64,000 nucleotides of DNA. It comes from Magnetococcus sp. PR-3 (lineage in GTDB: Bacteria > Pseudomonadota > Magnetococcia > Magnetococcales > Magnetococcaceae). The stretch spans positions 1 through 64,000 of the forward strand of contig NZ_JBAHUQ010000008.1 in the NCBI RefSeq assembly GCF_036689865.1, given 5' to 3'. The notes beneath the pieces were generated by a model. That model was not told where the DNA came from, searched no databases, and worked only from the letters and a program-made list of their open reading frames with translations. A program made the translations under genes and the position numbers. Every line of letters begins with the position of its first letter. The first letter of the stretch is position 1. Shown one piece after another: positions 1 to 8,699 of the stretch.

Positions 1-29
1 TTTTGAGAATACTTCGCATCTTAAGAGAT

Positions 30-53
30 GCCGGGGGCTGGCAGGCCCCCGGC
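30..53. terminator. GC-rich hairpin
   Basis: A perfect 9-bp stem (30-38 with 45-53) encloses a 6-nt loop. It lies just past the 3' end of the minus-strand small-gene pair that stops at 114. No clear T-run follows, so it could be a terminator, or a structured signal of the phage-like element such as a packaging hairpin. The role is inferred. Confidence 0.4.
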
Positions 54-113
54 GAAGGAATGAGTTTGCACAGCCATTCCCCCAAACCCACGATTAAGGA
101 CCGTCCAAGAACC

Positions 114-404
114 TCACCGTGGAAAAGATCTTACCGGGATAAAATCCCGGTCTAATTCTTTCCGCTTCATGAACCAGACTTTACGGCTTTTCGGGTTCCC
201 ATCAAAACAAACCACATGCTTGTTTTTCATAGCCCACTCCTTAAAACCACCCGACTCACGAAGCAGACTATCACCGACTTTTTGAATCTCATCCCCAAGC
301 CCCATAAGAACAAGCTCCCAGCGGATTTCATTCCACTTTACAAGTGTGCCATCCCATGGAATCACACTTATTTTTTTAGGCTTCCCCTGATAAAGCTGGC
401 TCAT
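114..404 (-). CDS. Small hypothetical protein of a phage-like element
   Basis: A 96-residue protein starting MSQLYQGKPKK that I do not recognise. It is basic, has no obvious membrane segment, and contains a tryptophan-rich middle and a charged C-terminus. The start is chosen at 404 because its ATG overlaps the TGA of the upstream 28-residue membrane gene (sequence ATGA), a translational-coupling arrangement common in compact phage genomes. A longer reading of this frame to 515 exists but would overlap the upstream gene completely. Together with the divergent DUF3693-type regulator this resembles part of an inovirus-like element. A single-strand DNA-binding or virion protein is possible but not shown. 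Confidence 0.5.
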   Translation of the reverse strand: MSQLYQGKPKKISVIPWDGTLVKWNEIRWELVLMGLGDEIQKVGDSLLRESGGFKEWAMKNKHVVCFDGNPKSRKVWFMKRKELDRDFIPVRSFPR

Positions 405-487
405 ACCCACCCCCAAAGCAGAGATGCAGAAACCACAAAACAGAGGATAAAAACCACATAACCTAAATTTTCTATTGTTTTGTCCAT
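401..487 (-). CDS. 28-residue membrane peptide, inovirus minor-coat-like
   Basis: A very short gene whose product starts MDKTIENLGYV and is almost entirely one hydrophobic helix ending in SASLLWGWV. A ribosome-binding site (AAGGGG, about 7 nt upstream) precedes the ATG at 487. Its stop overlaps the start of the next gene by ATGA. Size and make-up resemble the 30-odd-residue minor coat proteins (pVII/pIX) of filamentous phages. This is an analogy from size and position, not a sequence match. It could also be any small single-span membrane protein. Confidence 0.45.
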   Translation of the reverse strand: MDKTIENLGYVVFILCFVVSASLLWGWV

Positions 488-614
488 CGTTCGCCCCTTT
501 GGTGAGAATTTGCACCCCAACCTTTCCCTTTTTATCGAGATAGGGGAGCCGGTTTCGAACCCGACCCCCCAGGGGGGCAAACTTGTGCAGAAACGTGCTT
601 GTTGCTTACCGCGA

Positions 615-643
615 TACAAACATGGCAGCTTTGTTCTTGTCAA
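615..643 (-). promoter_or_regulatory. Candidate promoter for the small phage-like genes
   Basis: A perfect TTGACA (minus strand, 643-638) is followed after 17-18 nt by TTTGTA/TTGTAT, a poor -10 match. It points toward the 28-residue gene that begins at 487, and it is divergent from the regulator gene at 715. Only the -35 box is convincing. Confidence 0.3.
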
Positions 644-655
644 CTGTCACTAATC

Positions 656-695
656 AAAATAGGCTATTTTTTCATAAACACCCTGATTTTCAGGG
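656..695. promoter_or_regulatory. Two palindromes between divergent genes, candidate operators
   Basis: AAAATA-GGC-TATTTT (656-670) and CCCTGA-TTT-TCAGGG (681-695) are two short perfect inverted repeats, 10 bp apart. They sit just before the start of the helix-turn-helix regulator gene and upstream of the -35 box of the divergent small genes. That placement is typical for operators of phage-type XRE repressors. Binding is inferred. Confidence 0.45.
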
Positions 696-714
696 CGTTC
701 AATAGGGGCAGACT

Positions 715-1182
715 ATGAAAACCATCGATATGTATTGTGATTTGGCTATCAAACGCCAAGGATTGAAAAATGATACAGCCTTGGCTAATGAAATAGGGAT
801 TGGGCGTGCTGCAATCTCTCAATGGAGAACAAAACGAACCGTTCCCAGCGACGAAACCATGATTAAACTGGCAGAACTCGCCAAAGAAGACCCAGAACTA
901 GCACTCTTACACCTTGCAATGTGGCGAACCGAAGGCGAGGCCCATTTAGTTTGGCAACGAATTTTAAAAGGAATTTCAGCAGCAGGGTTGGCTTTTATGA
1001 TGGCATTACCATCGAACAGCAGTGCGGGAACACTACCCGGATACGAAGATACATCGAATTGCATGCAAGGTAATACAATACATCTTATGCGACACTATGG
1101 CAGAACCCTAAAGGAGAGCTCCAAAACCAACCAGCTCAAGTTACATTTAGTTACAAATATAGAACCAACAGCACTATACTAA
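715..1182 (+). CDS. XRE/DUF3693-type phage regulator
   Basis: A 155-residue protein with an N-terminal helix-turn-helix (about residues 8-50; ALANEIGIGRAAISQW is the recognition region). After it comes a short helical part and a hydrophobic stretch at about 85-100. This layout matches the DUF3693 'phage-related protein' family found in filamentous phages and prophages of gammaproteobacteria. It probably represses the divergent small genes through the palindromes just upstream. The C-terminal 50 residues are unlike the family as I know it and may be a read-through into neighbouring DNA at the element's edge. No integrase, replication initiator or coat gene follows, so the element is partial or extends left of the window. 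Confidence 0.65.
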   Translation: MKTIDMYCDLAIKRQGLKNDTALANEIGIGRAAISQWRTKRTVPSDETMIKLAELAKEDPELALLHLAMWRTEGEAHLVWQRILKGISAAGLAFMMALPSNSSAGTLPGYEDTSNCMQGNTIHLMRHYGRTLKESSKTNQLKLHLVTNIEPTALY

Positions 1183-1393
1183 ATACGCGAATATAGACAA
1201 GGCAAAAAGGTAAACTCTAAAATACATACTCGAATACAGATACCCAAGTCATCACCGCACAGTCTCGTTGTAATCAGACTCAGTAATAATTCACAGATCA
1301 TGCCAAATAGCAGTCATAGTCATGCTTTTTCCTGAGCTTCACCTTTCTTCTTTTATCTCACATAAACCGGCCTGCTATCACTTCTTTTTAAAG

Positions 1394-1431
1394 GCTACTC
1401 CTGGTAGCATGAGCGCTTCATCGCTCACCCT
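1394..1431. promoter_or_regulatory. Paired small hairpins upstream of metG
   Basis: Two short stems stand in tandem: GCTAC/GTAGC, then TGAGCG/CGCTCA. They lie 25-60 nt before the metG start, so they would be in the 5' leader. They show no T-box or other known riboswitch signature that I can recognise. A leader role is a guess. Confidence 0.25.
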
Positions 1432-1455
1432 ATCTCAATAAGATGTGAAACCGAC

Positions 1456-3519
1456 ATGCGCCGAATTCTGGTAACCAGTGCTCTTCCTTATGCTAATGGA
1501 CATATTCACCTTGGACATCTGGTTGAATATATCCAGACAGACATCTGGGTCCGCTTCCACAAATTACGTGGAGAAGATTGCATCTACATGTGTGCCGACG
1601 ATACCCACGGCACGCCTATCATGCTTCGCGCGCAAAAAGAAGGCATTACACCAGAGCAATTGGTTGGCCAGATGCATGAAGAACATGCTAAGGATTTCAG
1701 CTCCTTCCATGTTGAGTTTGATGAGTATTACACCACAAACTCAGAAGAAAACCGGCTTCTATCCGAAGAAATTTATCTCAAAAACCGTGACGCCGGCCAT
1801 ATTGAAGTTGATACCATCCAACAAGCCTATTGTGAACATGATGCCATGTTCCTACCAGACCGATTCATCCGAGGCATCTGCCCTCACTGCGGTGCTGAAG
1901 ATCAATATGGTGATAGCTGTGAAGTGTGCAGCGCCACATACCGCCCGACAGAGCTTAAAGAGGCCAAATGTGCTGTTTGTGGTTCGCAGCCTGTTGAAAA
2001 ATCATCTGAACACTACTTTTTCCGGTTGCAGGATTTTTCTGACTACCTCAAAGAGTGGACAAAGTCTGGTACCTTACAGCCTGAAATGTCTGCCAAACTA
2101 AATGAATGGTTTGAACAAGGCCTTAAACATTGGGATATCTCCCGTGATGGACCCTATTTTGGTTTTGAGATTCCCGATGCTCCAGGTAAGTACTTTTATG
2201 TCTGGCTGGATGCTCCAACAGGCTATATGGCGACGACATGGCACCACTGCAAAAAGACCGGCAAGAGTTTTGAGGACTATTGGCGCCGTGATGATAAGGC
2301 AGAAGTCTACCATTTCATAGGTAAGGATATTCTCTACTTCCATACACTATTCTGGCCTGCCATGCTTCACGGTTCTGGCTTCCGTGTACCTACCGCTGTC
2401 TATGCCCATGGCTTTTTGACTGTCAACGGCCAAAAAATGTCCAAGTCCCGCGGTACTTTTATTAACGCGCGGGAGTATCTGGAACATCTAAATCCAGAAT
2501 ATCTTCGTTATTACTATGCGGCCAAGCTCACCTCCAAAGTAGATGACTTAGACCTAAGCTTGGATGATTTTGTCTTAAGGGTAAACAGTGACCTGGTCGG
2601 CAAAGTGGTCAATCTAGCCTCCCGTACCGCTGGTTTCATTTTTAAGCGTTACGACGGTAAGCTTTGTGAAACCTATCCTGAAGATGGCGGCTTGTTTAAG
2701 CAGTTTCAGCAAGCGGGAGAAGAGATTGCTGATCTGTATGAAAAACGGGAATTTTCTAAAGCGATGAATGCAATTATGCGTTTGGCTGACAGTGCAAACC
2801 AATATGTTGAGAATAATGCACCGTGGGTATTGGCCAAACAAGAAGGGCAAGAACAGAAACTGCAGGAAGTCTGTTCCGTCACTCTAAACCTGTTCCGATC
2901 TTTAATGATCTATCTCAAACCTGTATTACCACACATGACCACACAGGTTGAGGCCTTTTTCAATGCCGCTACACCGTTCCGTTGGCAAGATTTGAACGCT
3001 CCCCTAGAAGGTGGCGCAACAATCAACAAGTTCAAACACTTAATGAGCCGAGTTGAAAAAGATAAAGTTGAGGCTATGGTCAAGGCTTCCCGAGCCGAAG
3101 CCCCCTCCCCTACGCCAGCAGAGACTAAAAAGAAGACAGAGAATAAGAGCAAAAAGAAGGCAAAAGTTGACCCCAACGCCCTTGCTGAGACCATTGATTT
3201 TGATACCTTCATGCAAGTGGATCTGCGTGTCGCACGCATTGTAGCGGCCAATCATGTAGAAGGTGCAGACAAGCTTCTGCAGCTCACCTTGGATTTAGGG
3301 GAAGAGCTGGGTCAACGCAATGTCTTTGCAGGTATTAAAGCGGCATACGCTCCGGAAGATCTAGAGGGACGATTAACTGTTATGGTGGCAAACTTGGCAC
3401 CACGTAAAATGAAATTTGGCATGTCTGAAGGCATGGTTTTGGCTGCTGGTCCTGGAGGAGAGGATATTCAAATTCTCTCACCGGATAGCAAGGCTAAACC
3501 AGGACAGCGCATTAAATAG
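1456..3519 (+). CDS. metG: Methionine--tRNA ligase
   Basis: Class I aminoacyl-tRNA synthetase charging tRNA-Met, cytosolic. The HIGH-type motif is HIHLGH at residues 16-21. Four-cysteine knuckles occur at 142/145/155/158 with a further pair at 172/175, as in the two-knuckle MetG1 type. The KMSKS loop is at 327-331. A lysine-rich linker (about 545-575) joins the anticodon-binding domain to a C-terminal EMAP-II/Arc1p-like tRNA-binding domain (about 583-687), which makes it the long, dimeric form. Length (687) is normal for MetG with this appendage. The gene stands alone and ends in a strong hairpin terminator. Confidence 0.97.
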   Translation: MRRILVTSALPYANGHIHLGHLVEYIQTDIWVRFHKLRGEDCIYMCADDTHGTPIMLRAQKEGITPEQLVGQMHEEHAKDFSSFHVEFDEYYTTNSEENRLLSEEIYLKNRDAGHIEVDTIQQAYCEHDAMFLPDRFIRGICPHCGAEDQYGDSCEVCSATYRPTELKEAKCAVCGSQPVEKSSEHYFFRLQDFSDYLKEWTKSGTLQPEMSAKLNEWFEQGLKHWDISRDGPYFGFEIPDAPGKYFYVWLDAPTGYMATTWHHCKKTGKSFEDYWRRDDKAEVYHFIGKDILYFHTLFWPAMLHGSGFRVPTAVYAHGFLTVNGQKMSKSRGTFINAREYLEHLNPEYLRYYYAAKLTSKVDDLDLSLDDFVLRVNSDLVGKVVNLASRTAGFIFKRYDGKLCETYPEDGGLFKQFQQAGEEIADLYEKREFSKAMNAIMRLADSANQYVENNAPWVLAKQEGQEQKLQEVCSVTLNLFRSLMIYLKPVLPHMTTQVEAFFNAATPFRWQDLNAPLEGGATINKFKHLMSRVEKDKVEAMVKASRAEAPSPTPAETKKKTENKSKKKAKVDPNALAETIDFDTFMQVDLRVARIVAANHVEGADKLLQLTLDLGEELGQRNVFAGIKAAYAPEDLEGRLTVMVANLAPRKMKFGMSEGMVLAAGPGGEDIQILSPDSKAKPGQRIK

Positions 3520-3550
3520 CCCAGTACCTTTTTTCAACAGAACGCCATGT

Positions 3551-3583
3551 AAAAGGGAAAGCAGCCTCTGCTTTCCCTTTTTC
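3551..3583 (+). terminator. Rho-independent terminator of metG
   Basis: AAAAGGGAAAGCAG, a CCT loop, then CTGCTTTCCCTTTTT form a near-perfect 14-bp stem with a T-run, about 30 nt after the metG stop codon. Confidence 0.9.
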
Positions 3584-3592
3584 TTTTCTTAC

Positions 3593-4502
3593 TATAGTCA
3601 CCGCAAACCATAGCTAGACATCATGAATGGCTCTAACATTGGTGGTGGCACAGTGAACTCTCTACGTTTTTTCAAGAGTGCGAATGTTTGCTCAATAGGG
3701 TTGAGATCTGGGCTGTACGGGGAGAGCGGGAGGCGTACATGACCTTCTCTTGCCAGTATTTCACTGTCATACACCATTTATTGTGGAAACTAGCCTTATC
3801 CATAACGATTACACTGGGCTCTTTCAATTGAGGCCATAGCATCTTTTTAATCCATACCTCAACCAACGGAGCATGACACGAACCCTCAAAGATCATGGGC
3901 GTTAACCACCCATTACCGCGTTGGGCCATGATCAAGTTGGTTCATTTACACTTACCCCCCGCAAAGTCACCATAGACCTTCTTACCCTTTGGTGCCCACG
4001 CATGACGGCGAATCACCTCTTCTTCAAATCCGCTTTCATAAAAATAGACTATACTTTCATGACCACACTTCTCCCAGTGATGATACAGATCAGCCCAATA
4101 GTACGCTCTTTTTCTGTATATCTCTCAGTGAAGCACTTCGTTTTTTTACTGGTCCCAAGCTTCCTTAGCGCAGCACTAATGGTGGTGTCACAAATCCCGA
4201 AATGAACGGCGCGCTCTCTTCACAAAGCATCTGGATAGGCTTTGACATGCTCTAGCAAGGCTGCCTTGTTTAACTTTTGCTCGCTTGGAACGCGTGGGGT
4301 TGGTTCTAGGCTGTCTCGTGACAACCAGTTGTAAATCGTCGCTCGACTTACTTGAAAAATCCGGGCAGCCTCGGCCTTCTTACCTCCAGATTCCACAAAG
4401 TCGATTACTCGTTGGCGTAGTTCTATGTCATAGCTCATAATCGATAATCATGCACTGTCGAACTTTGATTTTCGATAGCTATAGCTTACGATCTTTGGTG
4501 TC
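3593..4502. mobile_element. Remnant IS630-family insertion sequence
   Basis: The element spans the broken transposase plus about 60 nt of upstream sequence. Candidate terminal inverted repeats are weak: left CACCGCAAACCATAGCTAG (3600-3618) versus the reverse complement of 4475-4500, CACCAAAGATCGTAAGCTATAGC. They share CACC, an A-run and ATAGCTA. IS630 elements usually duplicate a TA, and TA occurs near both ends, but the exact borders are uncertain. Confidence 0.5.
3599..4438 (-). pseudogene. Decayed IS630-type transposase
   Basis: The N-terminal part (4220-4438) is a helix-turn-helix starting MSYDIELRQRVIDFV, typical of IS630/Tc1-like transposases. Read on, the frame meets a TGA at 4220-4222 and continues with RERAVHFGICDTTIS. 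A later segment (VYFYESGFEEE, about 4050-4000) is the first catalytic block, but the usual aspartate is tyrosine. A second TGA at 3942-3944 interrupts GKCK/TNLIMAQRG. The second catalytic block VIVMDKASFH is present. The third block, SPYSPDLNPIEQTFALLKKR, is only readable in another frame, so a frameshift lies near 3740. With two nonsense codons, at least one frameshift and a lost catalytic residue, it cannot make an active enzyme. Confidence 0.85.
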
Positions 4503-4508
4503 TCTCAT

Positions 4509-4529
4509 TTGTTAAGCCTAACTTAACAA
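4509..4529. repeat. Perfect 8-bp inverted repeat
   Basis: TTGTTAAG-CCTAA-CTTAACAA sits just outside the IS630 remnant. The rest of 4439-4796 shows no gene I can support; it includes an 8-C run near 4600. The palindrome could be a protein-binding site or an older element end. Confidence 0.35.
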
Positions 4530-4796
4530 GATCAGCTTTACTTTAAATTATTCTTACCTGCTAAAAACACAACCAACCGTCAATACAAGTATAGTTTCCC
4601 CCCCCTACCCCATGATGGATACACCAAGGCTCACACCCAATCAGGGCAGGCAGATAATTGCTTGCTCTGGTTTGCACCGCAAAAAAAGAGATCATCTTCC
4701 GTGCAGGTATTTTATTACTGCTTGGCGATCGATGGAATAATGCTTTAACGGCCACGTGGATTACGGCCAACTTGAAGGGGAAAAGGCTCACAAGCA

Positions 4797-4840
4797 ATAA
4801 AAAGGGGCTTATTTCTCATAACAGAGAAACAAGCCCCTTT
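4797..4840 (-). terminator. Terminator of secG/tpiA
   Basis: A 10-bp outer stem AAAGGGGCTT/AAGCCCCTTT (4801-4810 with 4831-4840) has an inner TTTCTC/GAGAAA stem. On the minus strand it is followed by a T-rich stretch. It lies 45 nt after the secG stop. Confidence 0.85.
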
Positions 4841-4884
4841 GATCAAACAATATGTCTGCAGCAGGACGGAACAAAAAGTCCTGA

Positions 4885-5250
4885 TTACTGAACAGGGATA
4901 GGCTTCGCACTACCACTGGTTTCAGGTTTGGCTTCTTTTGGAACAATCGGCGCAACAGGTGCTTGCTGCTCTTGAGCAGCCGGAGCTTTAACCCCTTCCA
5001 TCACAGAGGAAGATCCACCATCTGAGGTGGTGATGAAGGCCAGAGTCAGGCTGGTAAGCATAAATACCGTACCCACACCTGCGGTAAACTTACCCATAAA
5101 GCTTCCGCCGCCAGAGGCTCCAAAAACACTCTGAGAAGAGCCACCACCAAAAGCAGCGCCCATATCGGTACCGCTGCCTTTTTGCAGCAACACAACACCG
5201 ATCAGGATAAAGCAGGCCATCACATGGAGTACAGTAATCAGCAGGGTCAT
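4885..5250 (-). CDS. secG: Protein-export membrane protein SecG
   Basis: A 121-residue small subunit of the SecYEG translocon in the inner membrane. The first transmembrane segment (about residues 3-23) is followed by LLQKGSGTDMGAAFGGG, the conserved cytoplasmic loop of SecG with its Gly/Ser-rich stretch, and then by a second segment (about 56-76). A Pro/Ala/Glu-rich tail of about 35 residues extends beyond the family core. The start at 5250 (MTLLITVLHV) is preferred because it places the first helix at the N-terminus; a longer frame reaches 5316 but adds a non-conserved extension. It follows tpiA at 85 nt, the common tpiA-secG order. Confidence 0.93.
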   Translation of the reverse strand: MTLLITVLHVMACFILIGVVLLQKGSGTDMGAAFGGGSSQSVFGASGGGSFMGKFTAGVGTVFMLTSLTLAFITTSDGGSSSVMEGVKAPAAQEQQAPVAPIVPKEAKPETSGSAKPIPVQ

Positions 5251-5335
5251 GGTAGGTCGGGCTCCAAAAGCAAGACAGCGAAAGAGGTCACCCACTCCGC
5301 TGCCAAATCTGTTCATTCGGCAACTAAGCCGCGTA

Positions 5336-6103
5336 TTATGCCGTTAAACCATCAATGATGGCAAGGAAATCATTCGCTTTTAATGCAGCACCACCAATTA
5401 ACCCGCCATCAACATCTGCTTGTCCTAACAATTCCTTAGCGTTACCGGGCTTCATGGAGCCGCCATAAAGAATACGAACATGGTCAGATACATTGGCACC
5501 CAGCTCTTTAGCCAACAATTCACGGATAAAGGCATGTGCGGCTTGGGCCTGCTCTGTGGTTGCCACTTTACCGGTACCAATGGCCCATACAGGCTCATAG
5601 GCTACGACCAACTGCTGCTGCTGTTCTTGCTCCGCAGGCAGACTTGGCAAACAGGCAAGAATCTGTTTTTGCAGAACCTGCATGGTTTGCTCGGCTTCAC
5701 GCTCCTCTAAGGTTTCCCCCACACATAAAATGGGCGTTAAACCATCGCGGTAGGCTGAGGCCACCTTCTCTGCCACTAAGGCATCGGTTTCACCAAATAG
5801 GGTTCGACGCTCAGAGTGCCCTAAAATCACATAGCTACACCCGACATCTTTGAGCATTTCACCAGAGATTTCCCCAGTAAAAGCCCCGCTGGTGGCCACC
5901 GCCATATTCTGCGCACCCAGATCAACACCTGAGCCAGTGACAACCTCTGACACCGCACTAAGTACAGTGAAGGTTGGACAGACCAGAACATCACATGCTG
6001 GCTTACGTGCAGCAACACCATCCCTGACATCACCTGAAAGGGTTTTCGCTACATCGGTTATACCATTGAGTTTCCAGTTGCCTGCAATCAGAGGTCGCCG
6101 CAT
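5336..6103 (-). CDS. tpiA: Triosephosphate isomerase
   Basis: Interconverts glyceraldehyde-3-phosphate and dihydroxyacetone phosphate in glycolysis and gluconeogenesis. This 255-residue TIM barrel begins MRRPLIAGNWKLNG, with the N-terminal catalytic lysine in NWKLNG. It contains the histidine motif ILGHSERR and the catalytic glutamate motif AYEPVWAIGTGK, and the phosphate-gripping YGGSMKPGN near the C-terminus. The ATG at 6103 has GGAG about 9 nt upstream and is better than the upstream alternative at 6121. It probably shares a transcript with secG, and pgk lies upstream on the same strand after a structured gap. Confidence 0.96.
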   Translation of the reverse strand: MRRPLIAGNWKLNGITDVAKTLSGDVRDGVAARKPACDVLVCPTFTVLSAVSEVVTGSGVDLGAQNMAVATSGAFTGEISGEMLKDVGCSYVILGHSERRTLFGETDALVAEKVASAYRDGLTPILCVGETLEEREAEQTMQVLQKQILACLPSLPAEQEQQQQLVVAYEPVWAIGTGKVATTEQAQAAHAFIRELLAKELGANVSDHVRILYGGSMKPGNAKELLGQADVDGGLIGGAALKANDFLAIIDGLTA

Positions 6104-6300
6104 TGTGTCTACTCCACGCATGGATAAGAGGTTTTTTAGAGATAACAGTGTTAAATCAAACTAAAAGATAAGCCCACTCACGTTCTACGATCACAGAGCT
6201 CATATTCACATCAAAACATGGAGTGTGACACTTTGCTGTGAATGGATGATGACAACAAAGGCACACCATCATTAAAACAGCAAACCTATTCCCATTCTCC

Positions 6301-6410
6301 TAAAGAACCTCTCCAGCACGACTTGGAATAACGCCAAGTCAGGGTTCCTTTAGACAGAACCCCATCAAATAGAGTCCCTGTTCTGACCTAAAAGCTCCAG
6401 GAGGTCGGAA
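6301..6410. ncRNA. Structured intergenic element between pgk and tpiA
   Basis: A nested hairpin (outer TAAAGAACC/GGTTCCTTTA at 6301-6309 and 6343-6352; inner perfect GACTTGG/CCAAGTC at 6320-6326 and 6334-6340) is followed by a second stem TTCTGACCT/AGGTCGGAA (6381-6389 and 6402-6410). No T-run follows either. The 365-nt gap holds no gene that I can see. It may be a leader or processing element of the tpiA-secG transcript, or a small RNA. I cannot assign a family. Confidence 0.35.
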
Positions 6411-6430
6411 CATAAAACATGCAAAACAAA

Positions 6431-6461
6431 CGGAGCAGGGTCAACAGACCCCCGCCCCGCT
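6431..6461 (-). terminator. Probable terminator of pgk
   Basis: A GC-rich hairpin built on GGGTC-aaca-GACCC with flanking AGC/GCT pairing lies 8-38 nt past the pgk stop. It is followed on the minus strand by a loose T-rich stretch (CGTTTGTTTTGC). It is weaker than the other terminators here. Confidence 0.45.
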
Positions 6462-6468
6462 TTAAACC

Positions 6469-7656
6469 CTATTTATCATCCAGAGAGACAATACCAGGAA
6501 GCTGTTTACCTTCCATCAGCTCCAAAGAAGCACCACCACCTGTGGAAATATAAGAAAGTTGCTCAGCAATACCCGCTTGCTTCACAGCGGCAGCGGTATC
6601 TCCACCACCGATGACGGACAAACAATCACTCTGCGCCAGAATATTCCCAATATGGTTGGTACCACTGGCAAAGGCTTCCATTTCAAAGACCCCCATAGGC
6701 CCGTTCCAAGCAACGGTTTTAACCCCTTCAAGCTCAGCGGCAAAACGCTTAACACTCTCAGGGCCTATATCCAGCCCCATCCAGCCTGCTGGTAGCTCTT
6801 TAACGGAACAGATTTTGGTATTAGCGTTGGCATCAAAGGCATCAGCAGCTACACAATCAACGGGTAGCAGTAGCTCTACCCCCTTCTCTTTGGCTTTGGC
6901 TAAGGTTCTTTCTGCCACCGGTAACATTTCATCTTCACACAGAGAGTTACCAATCTCATAGCCCATAGCCTTAAAGAAGGTAAAAGCCATACCCCCACCG
7001 ATGAAGATTTTATCCATCTTATCCATCAGTGCTTCAATAACATCAATCTTTCCAGAAATCTTCGCGCCACCTAAAATCGCCGCAACAGGGCGCTCAGGGT
7101 TACCCAAAGCTTTATTGAAATAATCGATCTCATCGGCCATTAAAAAACCAGCGACCGCAGGTCGTACATGTTCGGTAATGCCAACATTTGAAGCATGGGC
7201 CCGGTGAGCGGTTCCAAAAGCATCGTTGACCACCACATCAGCCAGCTTGGCAAACCCTTTGGACAGTTCAGCATCCCCTTTGGTCTCACCTGCATGAAAA
7301 CGTACATTCTCAAGCAGTACGACGTCGCCATCGTTCATGGCAGCAACCATGTTCTCAACTTCAGGCCCGACACAATCAGGTGCCAATGGTACCGGTTTAC
7401 CCAACAGCTCAGCCAAGCGCTCCCCAGCGGGTTTTAGAGAGAATTCAGCCTTTCGCTCTCCTTTTGGACGCCCTAAGTGAGAGGCCAAAATGACACGAGC
7501 CCCCTGCTCAACGGCATATTGAATCGTGGGTAGCGCCCCTTGAATACGTTTATCGTTACGGACCGAACCATCCTCATTGAGGGGGACGTTAAAATCCACA
7601 CGCATAAAGACCCGTTTACCTTTGATCTCAATATCACGAATGGTGCGCTTGTTCAT
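6469..7656 (-). CDS. pgk: Phosphoglycerate kinase
   Basis: Transfers phosphate between 1,3-bisphosphoglycerate and ADP, cytosolic glycolysis. Length (395) is standard for the monomeric bacterial enzyme. The N-terminal signature is [14 protein letters not shown], followed by substrate-binding [10 protein letters not shown] and [11 protein letters not shown]. The C-terminal nucleotide domain has the WNGPMGVFE motif and ends in [11 protein letters not shown] and [14 protein letters not shown]. The ATG at 7656 has GAGG about 5 nt upstream. It lies upstream of tpiA-secG on the same strand, separated by a probable terminator and a structured gap, so it may be a separate transcript. Confidence 0.97.
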   Translation of the reverse strand: MNKRTIRDIEIKGKRVFMRVDFNVPLNEDGSVRNDKRIQGALPTIQYAVEQGARVILASHLGRPKGERKAEFSLKPAGERLAELLGKPVPLAPDCVGPEVENMVAAMNDGDVVLLENVRFHAGETKGDAELSKGFAKLADVVVNDAFGTAHRAHASNVGITEHVRPAVAGFLMADEIDYFNKALGNPERPVAAILGGAKISGKIDVIEALMDKMDKIFIGGGMAFTFFKAMGYEIGNSLCEDEMLPVAERTLAKAKEKGVELLLPVDCVAADAFDANANTKICSVKELPAGWMGLDIGPESVKRFAAELEGVKTVAWNGPMGVFEMEAFASGTNHIGNILAQSDCLSVIGGGDTAAAVKQAGIAEQLSYISTGGGASLELMEGKQLPGIVSLDDK

Positions 7657-7716
7657 GAGGACCTCATCTTACATGGAAGAGATTTCGTAAGAGCGAGAAA
7701 GTAAGCCTTTATGGCT

Positions 7717-8277
7717 TTACTCCGCTGGCAAAAGCTGAACAGGAGGCTGTGTAACCAGTTCAAGCTTGGCGATATCATCCAGACTTTGAAACAACAGATC
7801 AACCCTGCTATCGCTCAGATCTGCGTTTCCATCCAGAATATTGCGAATAATGGCATCTTTCATGGCGGCGTCATTATCTGTTTCAATGGCACTTACATAA
7901 ACATTACGCCGGCCATGAGCGTGAGGTAGCAGTTTTTTCATCCGCGCCCCTAAACGCACATCCAATACCCCCCGATCACGCAAGCTGTAATCAAACCCCT
8001 CAAAGGTGACATTCCACAAAGCTTGGTTGAGCAAAACAGCTTGGTTTTGGGAACATTTAGCCTTGATATGGGCCTGTGCGGCACTTAACCAAAAGACCGC
8101 AAGCTCAAAGTGTAGATCAAAGGAGGGCTCCATATTCAGCCCATTGTCTTTACTCAACGCCACAGCCCGATCCGCAACATGATTATAGAGATCGGTTGCC
8201 CAAGGTTTAAGGGCATCTTCCAATTTTTCTTGGTCAGATTTACCGATAAAAGGGAGTAAACGTTTCAAAAAAGACAT
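7717..8277 (-). CDS. Ubiquinol-cytochrome c chaperone family protein (CBP3-like)
   Basis: A 186-residue protein with the pattern of the ubiquinol-cytochrome c chaperone family (UPF0174/CBP3). A helical N-terminal half is followed by FDYSLRDRGVLDVRLGARMKK, close to the family's 'slRe.GvgD..VgkrvkkM' block, then a conserved GR. In mitochondria and alphaproteobacteria such proteins help assemble cytochrome b of the bc1 complex. The ATG at 8277 is preferred over a TTG two codons upstream. The neighbours (pgk, a lipoprotein) do not encode bc1 subunits, so the role is inferred from the family alone. Confidence 0.72.
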   Translation of the reverse strand: MSFLKRLLPFIGKSDQEKLEDALKPWATDLYNHVADRAVALSKDNGLNMEPSFDLHFELAVFWLSAAQAHIKAKCSQNQAVLLNQALWNVTFEGFDYSLRDRGVLDVRLGARMKKLLPHAHGRRNVYVSAIETDNDAAMKDAIIRNILDGNADLSDSRVDLLFQSLDDIAKLELVTQPPVQLLPAE

Positions 8278-8699
8278 AATCAAGTGGGCTCCAAACCCAA
8301 GAAAGTTCGTACATAGAGATTAGCCCCCTTCATTAAACAAATCCCGTCAGGAAATGCCTAAAGAGGTAGACACAAATCGCTCACAGTGTACACCCCTGCC
8401 TATCTGGCGCAAGGGCCGCACTGTAGGTCATAAAGGCTAAGTTGACCATTATTCCCCCATATGCCTAGAGCTGGTATATACCATGCATTGTAAAAAAGCA
8501 TGTTAAACTGTGTTGTGTTGGCAAAATAATCGCTGCCAGATGTGGGATAATTGGCGCTTCTTCGGTACGCCCTTGTTCCAAATGGCTCCCCATGATAGGT
8601 ATGAGGCGTAGTCAGCGATGATTTTGTGTCACATAACACACCCCTTTGCCTTGGTTTTTCCTTGTGCAGTGCTTTTCATACGGTCAGGACCTCTTTAAC
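8278..8699. other. 422-nt divergent intergenic region
   Basis: This region separates the minus-strand chaperone-like gene from the plus-strand lipoprotein gene, so it should hold promoters for both. I see no clear -35/-10 pair, RNA gene or repeat. A minus-strand open frame at 8400-8639 (79 codons) has protein-like composition but no ribosome-binding site and no recognisable domain; I do not call it a gene. Confidence 0.4.

Noticed and set aside
540-580. tRNA T-arm-like sequence (GGTTCGAAACC on the minus strand)
   Set aside because: The T-stem has two mismatches and no acceptor, D or anticodon arm is upstream. It is a short palindrome, not a tRNA or clear attachment site.
8400-8639. Minus-strand 79-codon frame with aromatic-rich, protein-like sequence
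   Set aside because: No ribosome-binding site, no known domain, and it lies in a divergent promoter region. It could be a remnant, but evidence is too thin.
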